64,000 nt of DNA from FEN-1139 sp038207155 (lineage in GTDB: Bacteria > Myxococcota_A > Polyangia > Polyangiales > Polyangiaceae): positions 124,001-188,000 of the forward strand of contig JBBRAB010000001.1 of NCBI GenBank assembly GCA_038207155.1, in the 5' to 3' direction. The stretch's first letter is position 1; the number at the start of each line of letters is the position of its first letter. Below the pieces are notes generated by a model. It was not told the DNA's origin and did no database searches. It was given only the letters and a program-made list of their open reading frames with translations. Of this stretch, positions 8,001 to 17,638 are shown piece after piece. The translations under genes and the position numbers were made by a program.

Positions 8001-9077
8001 TTATTCGTCGTGGCGCGTCGAGCTCGCGCGCCCCGGACCTGACACCGAGCCGGGTCGCGTCAGCACTGCGCCCACGGCTTCAGCGGTGGCGCTCACGAGT
8101 GGCACGACCAACGGGTAGTCCATGCGCGTCGGACCGAGCACGCCCACCGCGCCCGAGGCTTCTCCGTCCTTGCCGTGATAGGACGCCACGACGAGCCCCA
8201 TCGAGGTGCCGTCGCCAGCCCCGAGCTCGTCTCCGAGAAACACACGCACGTCCTTCGAAGCCAAGGTGCGATCGAGCAGAGCCACCAGCAGTTTCCGATC
8301 GTCCAGGGTTCGAAGCAGATCCTTCATGGCGGCGCTCGACCCCGCCGGGAACTGGTCAAAGAGCCGCGATTGGCCCTCGACTACGAGTTCCATCTCGGCG
8401 GGAGCACGCTCGACGGTCGCCGCAAACAGCGACAACCCGAGCTGCTCAAGACGACTGAGCTCACCGTGACACTGCTCGAGACTGGAGCGAAACATCTCAT
8501 GGACGTCCGCCAGGCCTCGTCCGGCCACGACCTCTTCAAGCAAGGCGTGAAGCCGCTCGAGCTCGCGCTCGGGGATCTCACTGCCGACCTCGATGAATCG
8601 ATTCTCTACGGTGCCATCAGCAAAGACGAGCACCCCGAGCAGCTGGCCTGGACGCGTCGGAATGAAGCGCACGCGGCGCAGCGGCTGCGTCAACGGACGG
8701 CGACGAGCAACGAGTGCGGGAGCGCCCGCCAGCTCGGAGAGCAACCTCCCCGTGGAGCGCAGCAGCTCGGTCCCTGGAGTGAGCCCTTCAAGCCAGGACT
8801 CGATGCGAGCGGCGGTGTCTTCGGCGAGCCGTTGCGACTTACTGAGGCCACTAATGTAGAGGCGAAAGGCCTGCTCGGTCGGGATGCGACCAGCGGAGGT
8901 GTGCGGTTGGCGCAGGTACCCAAGCTCCTCGAGCTCAGCCAGCACATTGCGAATGGTGGCCGGTGAGAGCTCAAAGTGATGCTTTTTGACGAGGGTGCGA
9001 CTGCCGACGGGCTCACCGGTCTCAATGAACTCGGTGACCACCGCAAACAGCACGTTTTTATGTCGACGCGAGAGCAC
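8001..9077 (-). CDS. hrcA: Heat-inducible transcription repressor HrcA
   Basis: A 358-residue repressor of class I heat-shock genes. The N-terminal winged helix is clear (FIETGEPVGSRTLVKKHHFELSPATIRNVLAELEELGYL, then PHTSAGRIPTEQAFRLYI), followed by the GAF-like HrcA core and a C-terminal segment GVLGPTRMDYPLVVPLVSATAEAV. HrcA binds CIRCE operators and is stabilised by GroEL. The start is a GTG. The targets are probably elsewhere: no good CIRCE element was found here or before grpE. Unlike the common hrcA-grpE-dnaK order, grpE and dnaK lie 35 kb away. Confidence 0.95.
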   Translation of the reverse strand: MLSRRHKNVLFAVVTEFIETGEPVGSRTLVKKHHFELSPATIRNVLAELEELGYLRQPHTSAGRIPTEQAFRLYISGLSKSQRLAEDTAARIESWLEGLTPGTELLRSTGRLLSELAGAPALVARRRPLTQPLRRVRFIPTRPGQLLGVLVFADGTVENRFIEVGSEIPERELERLHALLEEVVAGRGLADVHEMFRSSLEQCHGELSRLEQLGLSLFAATVERAPAEMELVVEGQSRLFDQFPAGSSAAMKDLLRTLDDRKLLVALLDRTLASKDVRVFLGDELGAGDGTSMGLVVASYHGKDGEASGAVGVLGPTRMDYPLVVPLVSATAEAVGAVLTRPGSVSGPGRASSTRHDE

Positions 9078-9212
9078 GGCCTACTCGCATGGTGACATCG
9101 AGTGTTCAGCCCTGCGGAAATATTCGACGAATGACGCAAGTCGCATGGGTTGCCAGCCCTCGACGCCGTCGGCGGCCCCGTGAGACCCGAGGTTTCAGGC
9201 TATGCTGCTCCC

Positions 9213-9992
9213 ATGTTGCCCGGCCACCGACTGCTTTGGCCCATCCTCGTTCTGCTGCTGAGCTCGCTGGCCTTGGCGGCTCCGCCACGCAAACACGCGC
9301 CCGTCGCGCGACGTTCGCACGCCGCCCAACACCCCCAACAGAATCACGCTCAATTTCCCACGGATCTCGCTTCTGCGCGCGCCTTTCGCATCGCGCAGCT
9401 CGACGGCGCCAGCTGCCTGCGTGACCTCACGAGGCGCGGGATCGCCTATCAGCGCCTCGGTCCGCACAGGGGGGTCACGACGCCCGTGCGACTGCGTGGA
9501 ACGCTCGGCGCCGTGCGTTTCACGACCGGCGCCCCACCAGCCAAGGCCGCGGAGCTGCCGTGGGAAGTGTTCGACTGCCGGCTGGTGGTCGCGCTCGACG
9601 ATTTCTCGCGGGTGCTGGCGGCCCACGGAGTCACGACCGTTATCTTCTCCTCCGCCTGGCGTCCTCCGCCCAAAGGTTGGCCCGTGGGCAAGCCTGGTCA
9701 GCGCCACGGCGCGGCCCTCGCGATCGACGTGCACCAGTTGCGGCTGGTCGATGGGCGCACACTCGACGTCGAGCGCGACTTTCACGGGCGGCTCGGCGCG
9801 CCGCTCTGCGGGCCCCAGGCCCTCGGTCCAGAGCCCTCCACCCCCGAGGCGCGACTCCTGCGCAGCCTGGTCTGTATCGCGGTTGAGGAGCGCTACTTCC
9901 AGAGCGTGCTGACCCCCAACTACGACCCCCCACATCGCAATCACTTCCACTTGGAGGTGACTCCGGCGGTCCGTTGGTTCATTGCGGCGTGA
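9213..9992 (+). CDS. Exported extensin-like/M15-type protein
   Basis: A 259-residue protein with a cleavable signal peptide (LLWPILVLLLSSLALAAPP). The body matches the extensin-like C-terminal domain found in bacterial exported proteins. It has paired Cys residues (SCLRDL, VFDCRLV, APLCGPQ, SLVCIAV), the motif FSSAWRPPP, then HGAALAIDVHQL and near the end NHFHLEV. Those His/Asp residues are arranged as in D-Ala-D-Ala peptidases of the M15/VanY fold, so a role in peptidoglycan cleavage is plausible but unproven. The ATG at 9213 lies six bases after a TATGCT box. It is divergent from hrcA. Confidence 0.7.
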   Translation: MLPGHRLLWPILVLLLSSLALAAPPRKHAPVARRSHAAQHPQQNHAQFPTDLASARAFRIAQLDGASCLRDLTRRGIAYQRLGPHRGVTTPVRLRGTLGAVRFTTGAPPAKAAELPWEVFDCRLVVALDDFSRVLAAHGVTTVIFSSAWRPPPKGWPVGKPGQRHGAALAIDVHQLRLVDGRTLDVERDFHGRLGAPLCGPQALGPEPSTPEARLLRSLVCIAVEERYFQSVLTPNYDPPHRNHFHLEVTPAVRWFIAA

Positions 9993-10084
9993 TAGTAGCC
10001 AATTGCCGAACAACGGGCCAGTCGCATTCCACCGCAACTTGTCCTTAGCGGCCCACCGGTCGCGGAGGATTCTCTGCGAAATCC

Positions 10085-10114
10085 TTGACTCTTTTCACTG
10101 GGTGGTCGGATGAT
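10085..10114 (+). promoter_or_regulatory. Sigma-70-like promoter of the response regulator gene
   Basis: TTGACT (10085-10090), an 18-base spacer and GATGAT (10109-10114) lie about 37 bases before the GTG start. A strong GGAGG (10142-10146) precedes that start by four bases and decides between it and upstream in-frame codons. Confidence 0.5.
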
Positions 10115-10150
10115 TCGGTTCGAGTTATCCCCTCGTTCACCGGAGGATTC

Positions 10151-11041
10151 GTGACGCTGACCCTGCTGGCCGTCGACGACAGCAAGACTATGAGGAAGGT
10201 GCTTGAAATCACCTTCGCGGGCGAAGATGTGCGCACGCTGCTTGCGCCAAGCCCGAATGCCGCGCTCGCTTTGCTGCGCTCCGACAAGCCCACCGTGGCG
10301 CTGGTCGATGCGCTGCTCGGTGAAGCGAATGGCTATGACCTCGCCCAACGTATCAAGGCTGAATCGCCTGGTACGGGCGTGATCATCCTGAGTAGCAAAC
10401 AGCACCCGTACGACCGCGTCCGCGGTCAGGCGGCGGGCGCCGACGATTTCGTCGACAAGCCGTTTGATACCCAGGTCATGATCGACAAGGTCAACGCGGT
10501 CGCCCAGAAGATGGCGGCGGCTCCCGTGCGCGCTCCTGCGGCCGCGGTTCCCGTGCGCGCTCCTGCGGCCGCGGCTCCCGCTCCTGTGGCGCAGCCGGCA
10601 CCCGTGGCGCGTCCATCAGCTCCGATGGCACCCGTGGCTCATCCCCCCGTGGCACGTCCCGCGGCTCCGGTAGCCCAGCCTGTGGCAGCGGCCGCAGCGC
10701 CGGCGCCAACCGCGGGGATCAAACAGAGCACGCTTTCCTTTGGCTCACCCATTCCGCCCTCGGTTGCTCCGAAGCCGGCGGTCGCCCCAAGCACCCACCA
10801 GCCCGCCGAGCCCGTCGTCGCGTTGACGACGCCCAAGGCTGCCCCAGCTGGGGTGGTGGCTGCGGCACTCGCCGATCCCTCGCTCGAGGGTAAGCTTGCC
10901 GCGTTGGGTCTGACCCGTGACCAAATGGCCGGCGTTCTCGCGCTTTCGCGTGAAGTCGTCGAGCAGGTGGTCTGGGAGGTCGTACCCGTCCTGGCCGAAA
11001 CGATGATTCGCGAAGAGATCCAGCGCCTGACCGCCCAGTGA
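10151..11041 (+). CDS. Response regulator with long Pro/Ala linker
   Basis: A 296-residue protein. Residues 1-125 form a receiver domain: acidic pair in LLAVDDSKTMRK, phospho-acceptor Asp in VALVDALLGEANGYDL, switch residue in GVIILSSKQ, and conserved Lys in DDFVDKPFD. About 110 residues of Pro/Ala-rich linker follow. A conserved C-terminal helical piece (REVVEQVVWEVVPVLAETMIREEIQRL) has the look of a dimer or partner-binding segment. There is no DNA-binding domain, so output is probably by protein contact. No partner kinase is adjacent. A strong hairpin follows the stop. Confidence 0.88.
   Translation: MTLTLLAVDDSKTMRKVLEITFAGEDVRTLLAPSPNAALALLRSDKPTVALVDALLGEANGYDLAQRIKAESPGTGVIILSSKQHPYDRVRGQAAGADDFVDKPFDTQVMIDKVNAVAQKMAAAPVRAPAAAVPVRAPAAAAPAPVAQPAPVARPSAPMAPVAHPPVARPAAPVAQPVAAAAAPAPTAGIKQSTLSFGSPIPPSVAPKPAVAPSTHQPAEPVVALTTPKAAPAGVVAAALADPSLEGKLAALGLTRDQMAGVLALSREVVEQVVWEVVPVLAETMIREEIQRLTAQ
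10521..10574 (+). repeat. 27-bp tandem repeat in the response regulator linker
   Basis: Two copies of a 27-base unit (10521-10547 and 10548-10574) that differ only near the first bases. They encode PVRAPAAAV and PVRAPAAAA. The repeat keeps the frame and extends the flexible Pro/Ala linker, and is probably a slippage product. Confidence 0.8.
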
Positions 11042-11068
11042 CCTGGTAGGCCGGACAAGACCTGAATC

Positions 11069-11105
11069 ACGGGGCCATTCAGCCATCCCAGGCTGGAGGC
11101 CCCGT
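11069..11105 (+). terminator. Strong two-part hairpin between the response regulator and valS
   Basis: The outer stem ACGGGGCC/GGCCCCGT is 8 bp and perfect. The inner stem CAGCC/GGCTG closes a 6-base loop. It begins 28 bases after the response regulator stop and is followed by CGTTTCT rather than a clean T tract. It likely ends that transcript and isolates valS. Confidence 0.7.
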
Positions 11106-11121
11106 TCGCGTTTCTCGGTGC

Positions 11122-11127
11122 TAGGGT
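11122..11127 (+). promoter_or_regulatory. Extended -10 box immediately before valS
   Basis: TGC followed by TAGGGT, nine bases before the valS ATG. The same TGCTAGGGT occurs eight bases before the lipoprotein start at 23619. No good -35 is visible. If used, the mRNA would begin within a few bases of the start codon. Confidence 0.4.
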
Positions 11128-11136
11128 CCGGCCGCC

Positions 11137-13944
11137 ATGCAGGAGCTCCCGAAGGGCTACGAACCCGCCGATGTCGAACCCCGTTGGTACCAGTTCTGGC
11201 TAGACCAGGGCGTGTTCCGCGCCAGCGTCGCCCCCGACGATCAACGCGAAACCTACGTGATCCCCATGCCGCCCCCCAACGTGACGGGGTCGCTGCACAT
11301 GGGCCATGCCCTGATGGGCGCCATCGAGGATGTGCTCGTGCGCCGTGCCCGCATGCAGGGCAAAAACACGCTCTGGCAGCCAGGCATCGATCACGCCGGC
11401 ATCGCCACGCAGACCGTGGTCGAGCGCCAGCTCAAACGTGAGGGCCTGTCACGTCACGATCTCGGACGCGAAGCGTTTCTCGCCCGCGTCTGGCAGTGGA
11501 AAGAGCAGAGCGGCGGACGGATCGGCGAACAGATGCGCGTACTTGGCTGCTCAGCAGACTGGGAGCGCACGAAGTTCACGATGGATCCGGACCTGTGCGT
11601 CTCGGTGCGCGAGGCCTTCGTCCGCCTCTACGAAGAGGGCCTGGTGTATCGCGCGACGCGCCTCGTCAACTGGGACGTGGACGCCCAGACGGTGCTGAGC
11701 GATCTCGAGGTCGAGAGTGAAGAAGGCGTGCAGGGTGAGCTCTACGAGTTCGCCTATCAGGTGCTCGACGCCGACAATGCCGTCGGGCTCAGCGAGCTCG
11801 TGGTGGCCACAACGCGTCCCGAAACCATGCTCGGCGACACCGCGGTCGCAGTGCACCCGGACGACCCACGTTACACGCACTTGCACGGAAAAAAACTGCG
11901 TCACCCGTTCCTAGCGCGCGAGATCCCGATCATCACCGATCCGATCCTCGTGGACATGAGCTTTGGAACAGGCGCGGTCAAGGTGACGCCCGCCCACGAT
12001 TTCAACGACTTTGCGACCGGCAAGCGTCACGGACTCGAGGAGCTCAACATCCTCACGCTCGACGGCAAGATGAACGAGCTCACGGGCGAGTTCGCCGGGC
12101 TCGACCGCTTCGTCGCGCGCAAGGCCGTCAAAGCGCGCCTGGCCGAGCTCGGTTTCGAGCGCGGCAGCAAGCCGCACATGATGACGCTCCCGCGCTCGCA
12201 GCGCTCGGGCACCATCGTCGAGCCGATGATCTCGACCCAGTGGTTCGTCAAGACGCAGCCCCTCGCAGAGCCGGCTCTCGAGGCCGTGCGCAGCGGCAAG
12301 ACCCAGATCCTGCCCGAGGAATGGGTCAAGACCTACGAGCACTGGCTGACCAACATCCAGGACTGGTGCATCTCGCGCCAGCTCTGGTGGGGACATCGCG
12401 TCCCGGCCTTTTATTGCGACAAGTGTGGGCATGTCCTGGTCACGCGCGACGAGCACCCGACGAACTGCCCCGCCTGCGCAAATGGCGAGCTCAGGCAAGA
12501 TGAGGACGTCCTCGATACCTGGTTCTCGAGCGGGCTCTGGCCCTTCTCGACGCTCGGGTGGCCGAAGGACAACGTGGCACTTGAGCGCTTCTATCCCGCG
12601 AGCGACATGGAGACAGGCTACGACATCCTGTTTTTCTGGGTCGCGCGCATGATGATGATGGGCATCCATTTCATGGGAGAGCCCCCGTTCAAGCGCATCC
12701 TCTTGCACGGCATGGTCGTCGACGAGACCGGCGACAAGATGAGCAAGGTCAAGGGCAACACGATCGATCCGCTCGATCTCGTGTACGGCGCGAATTTCGA
12801 GCAGGTGGTGAGCAAAGCACTGCCGGGCGCTTCCGCTGGTGAGGCGCTGAACAAGTTCCGCAAGGCTTACCCATCGACAGCGCAAATGGGTGCCGGGTTT
12901 CCCGCTTATGGCGCCGACGCCATCCGCATGGGCCTGTGCAGCTACTCGCCTCAGGCCAAGCGAATCGCGCTGAGCCCCAAGCGCATCGAGGGCTACCGCA
13001 ACTTCTGCAACAAGATCTACAACGCGGTGCGCTTCGCGCTAGGCCATGTTGGGGACGTCGAACTCTCGGGACAGCCGACTGCGGCGCCGCGCTTGCTCGT
13101 CAATCGCTGGATTCTCTCCAGGCTGGCCAAAGCCATCGAGGGCTGCAACCGCGGCGTCGACGAGTTCCGCCTCGATGACGCCTCTGGCGCGCTCTATCAC
13201 TTCTTCTGGGACGAGCTGTGCGACTGGTACCTCGAGGCAACCAAGCCAGTGTTCATCTCGGGCAGCCCAGCCGATCAGAGCGAGACGAGGGAAGCCCTAG
13301 CGCATGTGATCGAGACCGCGCTGCGCGCTCTGCATCCCTTCATGCCCTTCGTGACCGAGGAGCTCTGGCAGCGCGTCCCGAAGCCCGCCGGTCGCCCCGT
13401 GACCATCGCACTGGCCCCCTTCCCGACCGTCGCTGATGGTCGCCTGGATGCCGAAGCCGAAGCCTGTTTTGGCACGCTGACCCGCGCGATCGGTGCGGCA
13501 CGCAGCGTCCGCAATGAGCACGACGTGCACCCGGGTTCGCAGGTGCCAGTCGTGCTGCGAGTCCGGGACAACGCCGAGCTCGATCGCCTCCGCTCGGAGC
13601 TCGGTCTCGTGCAGTTCCTCGTCAAGACCGAGGGCGAGCCCACGCTCGAGTTGACCGGTGGCCCAAGGCCGCCAGGATTTGTTGTGTCCGTCGCGGGTGA
13701 CGTGGAGGTCCTGGTCGGGCTCCGTGGTCACGTCGATCCCAGCAAAGAGACCGAACGCATCGAACGCGGCATCAAGAAGCTGGAAAAGGACGCGGTCGGG
13801 CTGGCCAAGCGACTTCAGACCCCGAGCTTCATCGCCAAGGCCCCACCCGAAGTCGTGGCCGAGGCACAGGCCACCCTCGACAGCCTTCAGCGACAGATTG
13901 CGCAGCTGATCGAAGCCCGCGGCTTGATCGAGGAGCTCAAGTGA
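11137..13944 (+). CDS. valS: Valine--tRNA ligase
   Basis: A 935-residue class Ia aminoacyl-tRNA synthetase that charges tRNA-Val. The HIGH motif is seen as PPPNVTGSLHMGHAL near residue 55. The editing domain follows (TTRPETMLGDTAVAVHPDD). The second signature reads DKMSKVKGN, where the usual last Ser of KMSKS is Val; both Lys are kept. A stretch of about 40 residues after this motif (ANFEQVVSKALPGASAGEAL and on) extends the core. The C-terminal coiled coil typical of ValRS is present (SKETERIERGIKKLEKDAVGL). It is the first gene of an overlapping four-gene operon, sharing four bases with prmA. Confidence 0.97.
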   Translation: MQELPKGYEPADVEPRWYQFWLDQGVFRASVAPDDQRETYVIPMPPPNVTGSLHMGHALMGAIEDVLVRRARMQGKNTLWQPGIDHAGIATQTVVERQLKREGLSRHDLGREAFLARVWQWKEQSGGRIGEQMRVLGCSADWERTKFTMDPDLCVSVREAFVRLYEEGLVYRATRLVNWDVDAQTVLSDLEVESEEGVQGELYEFAYQVLDADNAVGLSELVVATTRPETMLGDTAVAVHPDDPRYTHLHGKKLRHPFLAREIPIITDPILVDMSFGTGAVKVTPAHDFNDFATGKRHGLEELNILTLDGKMNELTGEFAGLDRFVARKAVKARLAELGFERGSKPHMMTLPRSQRSGTIVEPMISTQWFVKTQPLAEPALEAVRSGKTQILPEEWVKTYEHWLTNIQDWCISRQLWWGHRVPAFYCDKCGHVLVTRDEHPTNCPACANGELRQDEDVLDTWFSSGLWPFSTLGWPKDNVALERFYPASDMETGYDILFFWVARMMMMGIHFMGEPPFKRILLHGMVVDETGDKMSKVKGNTIDPLDLVYGANFEQVVSKALPGASAGEALNKFRKAYPSTAQMGAGFPAYGADAIRMGLCSYSPQAKRIALSPKRIEGYRNFCNKIYNAVRFALGHVGDVELSGQPTAAPRLLVNRWILSRLAKAIEGCNRGVDEFRLDDASGALYHFFWDELCDWYLEATKPVFISGSPADQSETREALAHVIETALRALHPFMPFVTEELWQRVPKPAGRPVTIALAPFPTVADGRLDAEAEACFGTLTRAIGAARSVRNEHDVHPGSQVPVVLRVRDNAELDRLRSELGLVQFLVKTEGEPTLELTGGPRPPGFVVSVAGDVEVLVGLRGHVDPSKETERIERGIKKLEKDAVGLAKRLQTPSFIAKAPPEVVAEAQATLDSLQRQIAQLIEARGLIEELK

Positions 13945-14867
13945 ACATGGCGGGCGCCCCAGGGTCGCCCGTCGGTTTGACTCGCCTGATCGTCCGTCTG
14001 CCAAGCGCGGTCGCCGAGCCCTTCGGCGCCGCTTGGGTCGAGCTCGGCGCGGGCGCCGTCGAACGCGTCGATGGCTTCGACGATGGTCTTAGCGAGCTCG
14101 TCGTCACGCTTGAGGACGCCGAGACCCTCGCAGACTGGCAGCGCGTCACGGGACAGCTTGCGGCGGTCTTCTGTGAGGAGCTCGGGATCGAGCCGCCCTG
14201 GTCGGTGAAAACGGACTTGGGCGGTGACGCGCATTGGCAGACCCGCTTCATCGAGTACTTGCAGGCAGAGCAAGTCAGCGAGCGGTGGCTGCTCTGCCCG
14301 GTCGAGCAGGCCGAGGGGCGAGGCCAGGCCGAGGGAGTCCTGCTGTTTGAGCCGAGTTTCTCGTTCGGTGTCGGAAGCCACGCGACCACTCGCCTGGCGT
14401 CACGCGCAGTTGAACGACTCTGCTTGGCTGATCCCGGTCTGCGCTGGCTCGATGTCGGGACGGGCAATGGAGTGCTCGCGTTGGTGGCTTTGGCCAATGG
14501 CGCAAGCTCGGTGTTTGGCGTCGACATCAGCGAGCTCGCCGTCAGTTCGGCGCGGCACAATGCCACGCTCAATGGCTTTGATGACCGCTTCGAGGCCAGC
14601 TTGGTTCCACTCGCCGAGCTGACGGAAGCGTTCGAGGCGCTCGTCGCGAACGTCGAACTCCCAACGCAGCTGGCGCTCGCCGCAGAGCTTGCCCGGCTGC
14701 TAGCCCCTGGAGGCCAGCTGCTGCTCACGGGATACCTCGAGAGCGCAGCGAGCGAGCTGGAGCAACTCTGGCTCACACAGGGCTTGACGCTGCGCTACCG
14801 CGACAGTGAGCAAAGCTACGCGCTGTCTTGCTGGTTCCGGGTTCCAGCGGGGAGCGACCCCAAGTGA
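13941..14867 (+). CDS. prmA: Ribosomal protein L11 methyltransferase (PrmA-like)
   Basis: A 308-residue SAM-dependent methyltransferase. The N-terminal third (LIVRLPSAVAEPFGAAWVELGAGAV) matches the substrate-recognition domain of PrmA. The catalytic domain has FGVGSHATTRL, the SAM loop WLDVGTGNGVLALVAL, VFGVDISELAVSSARHNATLNG and the LVANVELPTQ segment in place of the usual VANIL. PrmA trimethylates L11 in the ribosomal stalk. The GTG at 13941 overlaps the valS stop (GTGA); an ATG two codons in is also possible. Coupling with valS places it in a translation operon. Confidence 0.85.
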   Translation: MNMAGAPGSPVGLTRLIVRLPSAVAEPFGAAWVELGAGAVERVDGFDDGLSELVVTLEDAETLADWQRVTGQLAAVFCEELGIEPPWSVKTDLGGDAHWQTRFIEYLQAEQVSERWLLCPVEQAEGRGQAEGVLLFEPSFSFGVGSHATTRLASRAVERLCLADPGLRWLDVGTGNGVLALVALANGASSVFGVDISELAVSSARHNATLNGFDDRFEASLVPLAELTEAFEALVANVELPTQLALAAELARLLAPGGQLLLTGYLESAASELEQLWLTQGLTLRYRDSEQSYALSCWFRVPAGSDPK

Positions 14868-17638
14868 GCGACAGGTCGACGGAGCCGTGCGAGCCGGAGC
14901 TGCTTGCTCCCGCACCCGCGCTGCGGCTCAAAACGGGGCTTCCGCTCACGCTTGGCGGACTCGGTGTGGCGTTTTTGCTGCTGACGCTGGAGCGTCGACT
15001 TCCATTCGCTCTCCCGCTTCAGCTCGCGAGTTTTGCGGTCGGGTTCGTCGGTATCCTCGAGCTGCTCGGCGGCTTTGAGCGCGCCGACGCGGGAGAGCTC
15101 GTGGTGGCGCGTCCGACCCTGTCACGTCACGTGGTGGAGTTCGCTGTCAGTCTGGCCACGCTCGTCACCGTCGTGCGCTGGCTGGTGGCGGGCGCCCTGC
15201 CTGGGCCAGACTGGCTAGGCGGAGGACTGGTGACCGCGCTCGCCGTGACGAGTCTCGTCACGAGTTATCGCGTCGCCGAGAGCGTCGGTGCGTTGCGACG
15301 CGAGCCGGGAAAAAGCCTGCTTTCGCACGGTTCGCTGCTCGTGCTTGGAGCCACGCTGCTGGCGTACCTGCCCATGCTCGGGAGCTACTCGCTGATCGAT
15401 CCCTGGGAGACGCACTACGGCGAAGTGGCTCGCGAGATCCTCGCTCGCGATGATTGGTTCTCCCTGTGGTGGGCGCAGGACGGCTGGTTCTGGTCCAAGC
15501 CCATCTTTGGCTTCTGGTTGCAAGCGCTGGGCTTTCTGCTGTTTGGTGTTCGTTTCGGCGCGGGCGAGATGCTGCTCGGCACGGCGGGGCACCTGCCGCA
15601 CCCCGAATGGGCGGCGCGCCTACCGATCGTCTTCTGCTCGCTGCTCGGTCAGGCCCTGCTCTACGCCGGGCTTCGTCGGAGCTGGGGTCAGCGCGCGGCT
15701 ATCTACGGTGGCCTGATCTGGTTGGCGGTTCCCTACTGGGCACTCATCAGCCACCAGACCATGACGGATCTTCCCTACGCGGCGCTGCTGGCCGCGGCCT
15801 TCGGCTTGTTCCTGTTGGGCTTTGCCACCCCCGCGGAGCAGCCTCTGGTCCAGTACGAACTCCAGCTCGGCAGGCGTACGCTCTACCTCACGGGCAGACT
15901 GCTGACCTGGCTGGCTCTGCTGTGCGCGGCCGTTCCTCAGAGCCTCTACTTGGCGAGTCGCAATCTCACCTGGGTCATCAGGCGGGGGCATTTCGGATTC
16001 GTCGCGCACGCGGATCGCTTCCTATCGGGTTCGCCTGGCAACTGCAGGCTCCCTGGCAATGAGCCCTGTTTCACAGCTCACCCGGTCCACTCGCAGCCGC
16101 AGCCCTGGCTGATGGCCCTATGCTGGGGACTCGCGTTGGCTATCCTGCTGCACCTGCAGCGCGGCGAGCGACGACTGCAGCGGAGTCTGTACCTCGGGGC
16201 TTGGATCTGTCTTTGTTACAGCGCGCTCGCCAAGGGGATCCCCGGACTCGTGATCGGACTCGGAACCCTGGGCGCATGGGTGTTTGTCACTCGGCGCTTC
16301 CGCGAGCTTGAGCGCCTCGAGTTGCTCTCTGCCCTACTCGCCTTCGCGGCCTTGGTTCTGCCCTGGTTCGTTCAGCTCACCTTGCGTCACGGACCAGGGT
16401 TTCTAGAGCGACTGCTGATCCACGACATGTACAAGCGGGCCTTCGTCCATGTGCATGACACCAATGCCGGCGACGACACGAGCAGCCTGTACTACGTCTG
16501 GCAGCTCGGCTATGGGCTATTTCCCGCAAGTGGGCTGGCGCTTGCGGGCTGGCTCACCACAAGCGGCGGGCCCCCCGAGAGCCGTGCCCAGAGTCAATCG
16601 GCGCGCATTTTACTCGCCAGTTGGATCCTACTCGGCTTCGGCATGTTCACGCTGACGCTGACAAAATTCCACCACTATGCGATGCCAATCGCGGCGCCGC
16701 TCGCGCTGCTGGCCGGTCCTTTCCTGGCCGAGGCGCGTGGCAATCCGCAGGTGTCCCCAAAGCGTCGACTGCTCGAGTTGCTCGGTTGGTTGGCGGTGAC
16801 GCTGGGCCTCGTCCAGGCCGGCGCGATGTTGGTCTGGCGCAGTCGACTGGGGCCGAGGCTCTGGCTCGGTCAGGTTCCTGCCTGGGGCAATGACGGCTTC
16901 TGGCCAGGACTCCTGTTGCTTGGCCTCGCGCTGAGCTTGGCATTGCTGCTGATCAGAACGGCTCCCTCGCCAGGGCGTCCTCAGAGTCGCCGGAAAACGA
17001 CCGTGATGACCGTACTCGCGCTGGTCACGGCTGTGGGAACGCTGCTGATCGGTCGCGATCTCACCGTCAGTCGGCCGTCAGACATCGCCGGTCCGGCGCG
17101 GCTCTTTCATCTCGTTTGTTACAACTACGCGCGCAGCTGGCCCAGTCAATTGGAGTTTGGCCCCTTGCTCGGGGGATTTGCACTCGCCGCAGGACTCCTG
17201 CTGCTCCTGCTCGCCTTCGGCGCGCGCGCGCGGTCCCAGGCGGCCTTCGGTTTTGCGCTGCTGTGCTGGATGTTTGCGTTCTTTCAGTGCAATCTGTACC
17301 TCCCGCAGCTGGCGCCCCACTACGGTCAGCAGAACACCATGCGGCGCTACTACGCGCTGCGCCGTAGCAAGGACGAGCCGCTGGTGGCCTATCAGCTCAA
17401 CTGGAAGGGAGAGAACTTTTACAGCGGCAATCACGTCGCGGTCTTTCAGTCGACTGGCGAACCCTTCCGAAAGTACGTCGACGATCTGCGCACCGCGGGA
17501 CGCCGCACCGTCTACTTTACGACCGAGCACGGACGTCTCAGCAGCCTGCGCAGTGAGATCGGCATGTTTCAGAGCTTTGCGGCTCAGACCAGTCGCCGGG
17601 AGAACGACAAATTCGTACTGGTTCGCGTCGAGCTATGA
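14864..17638 (+). CDS. ArnT/PMT-like membrane glycosyltransferase
   Basis: A 924-residue polytopic membrane protein. The key motif IDPWETHYGEVAREILARDDW, near residue 185, is the first extracytoplasmic loop with the acidic residues expected of GT-C enzymes (GT83/ArnT and PMT), followed by WFWSKPIFGFWLQA. These enzymes move a sugar from a polyprenyl-phosphate carrier onto lipid A or protein. Extra N-terminal helices (about 1-160) and a C-terminal extracytoplasmic domain ending in NDKFVLVRVEL make it longer than ArnT. The GTG start overlaps the prmA stop by four bases, and the next glycosyltransferase overlaps its own stop. Donor and acceptor are unknown. Confidence 0.8.
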   Translation: MSDRSTEPCEPELLAPAPALRLKTGLPLTLGGLGVAFLLLTLERRLPFALPLQLASFAVGFVGILELLGGFERADAGELVVARPTLSRHVVEFAVSLATLVTVVRWLVAGALPGPDWLGGGLVTALAVTSLVTSYRVAESVGALRREPGKSLLSHGSLLVLGATLLAYLPMLGSYSLIDPWETHYGEVAREILARDDWFSLWWAQDGWFWSKPIFGFWLQALGFLLFGVRFGAGEMLLGTAGHLPHPEWAARLPIVFCSLLGQALLYAGLRRSWGQRAAIYGGLIWLAVPYWALISHQTMTDLPYAALLAAAFGLFLLGFATPAEQPLVQYELQLGRRTLYLTGRLLTWLALLCAAVPQSLYLASRNLTWVIRRGHFGFVAHADRFLSGSPGNCRLPGNEPCFTAHPVHSQPQPWLMALCWGLALAILLHLQRGERRLQRSLYLGAWICLCYSALAKGIPGLVIGLGTLGAWVFVTRRFRELERLELLSALLAFAALVLPWFVQLTLRHGPGFLERLLIHDMYKRAFVHVHDTNAGDDTSSLYYVWQLGYGLFPASGLALAGWLTTSGGPPESRAQSQSARILLASWILLGFGMFTLTLTKFHHYAMPIAAPLALLAGPFLAEARGNPQVSPKRRLLELLGWLAVTLGLVQAGAMLVWRSRLGPRLWLGQVPAWGNDGFWPGLLLLGLALSLALLLIRTAPSPGRPQSRRKTTVMTVLALVTAVGTLLIGRDLTVSRPSDIAGPARLFHLVCYNYARSWPSQLEFGPLLGGFALAAGLLLLLLAFGARARSQAAFGFALLCWMFAFFQCNLYLPQLAPHYGQQNTMRRYYALRRSKDEPLVAYQLNWKGENFYSGNHVAVFQSTGEPFRKYVDDLRTAGRRTVYFTTEHGRLSSLRSEIGMFQSFAAQTSRRENDKFVLVRVEL

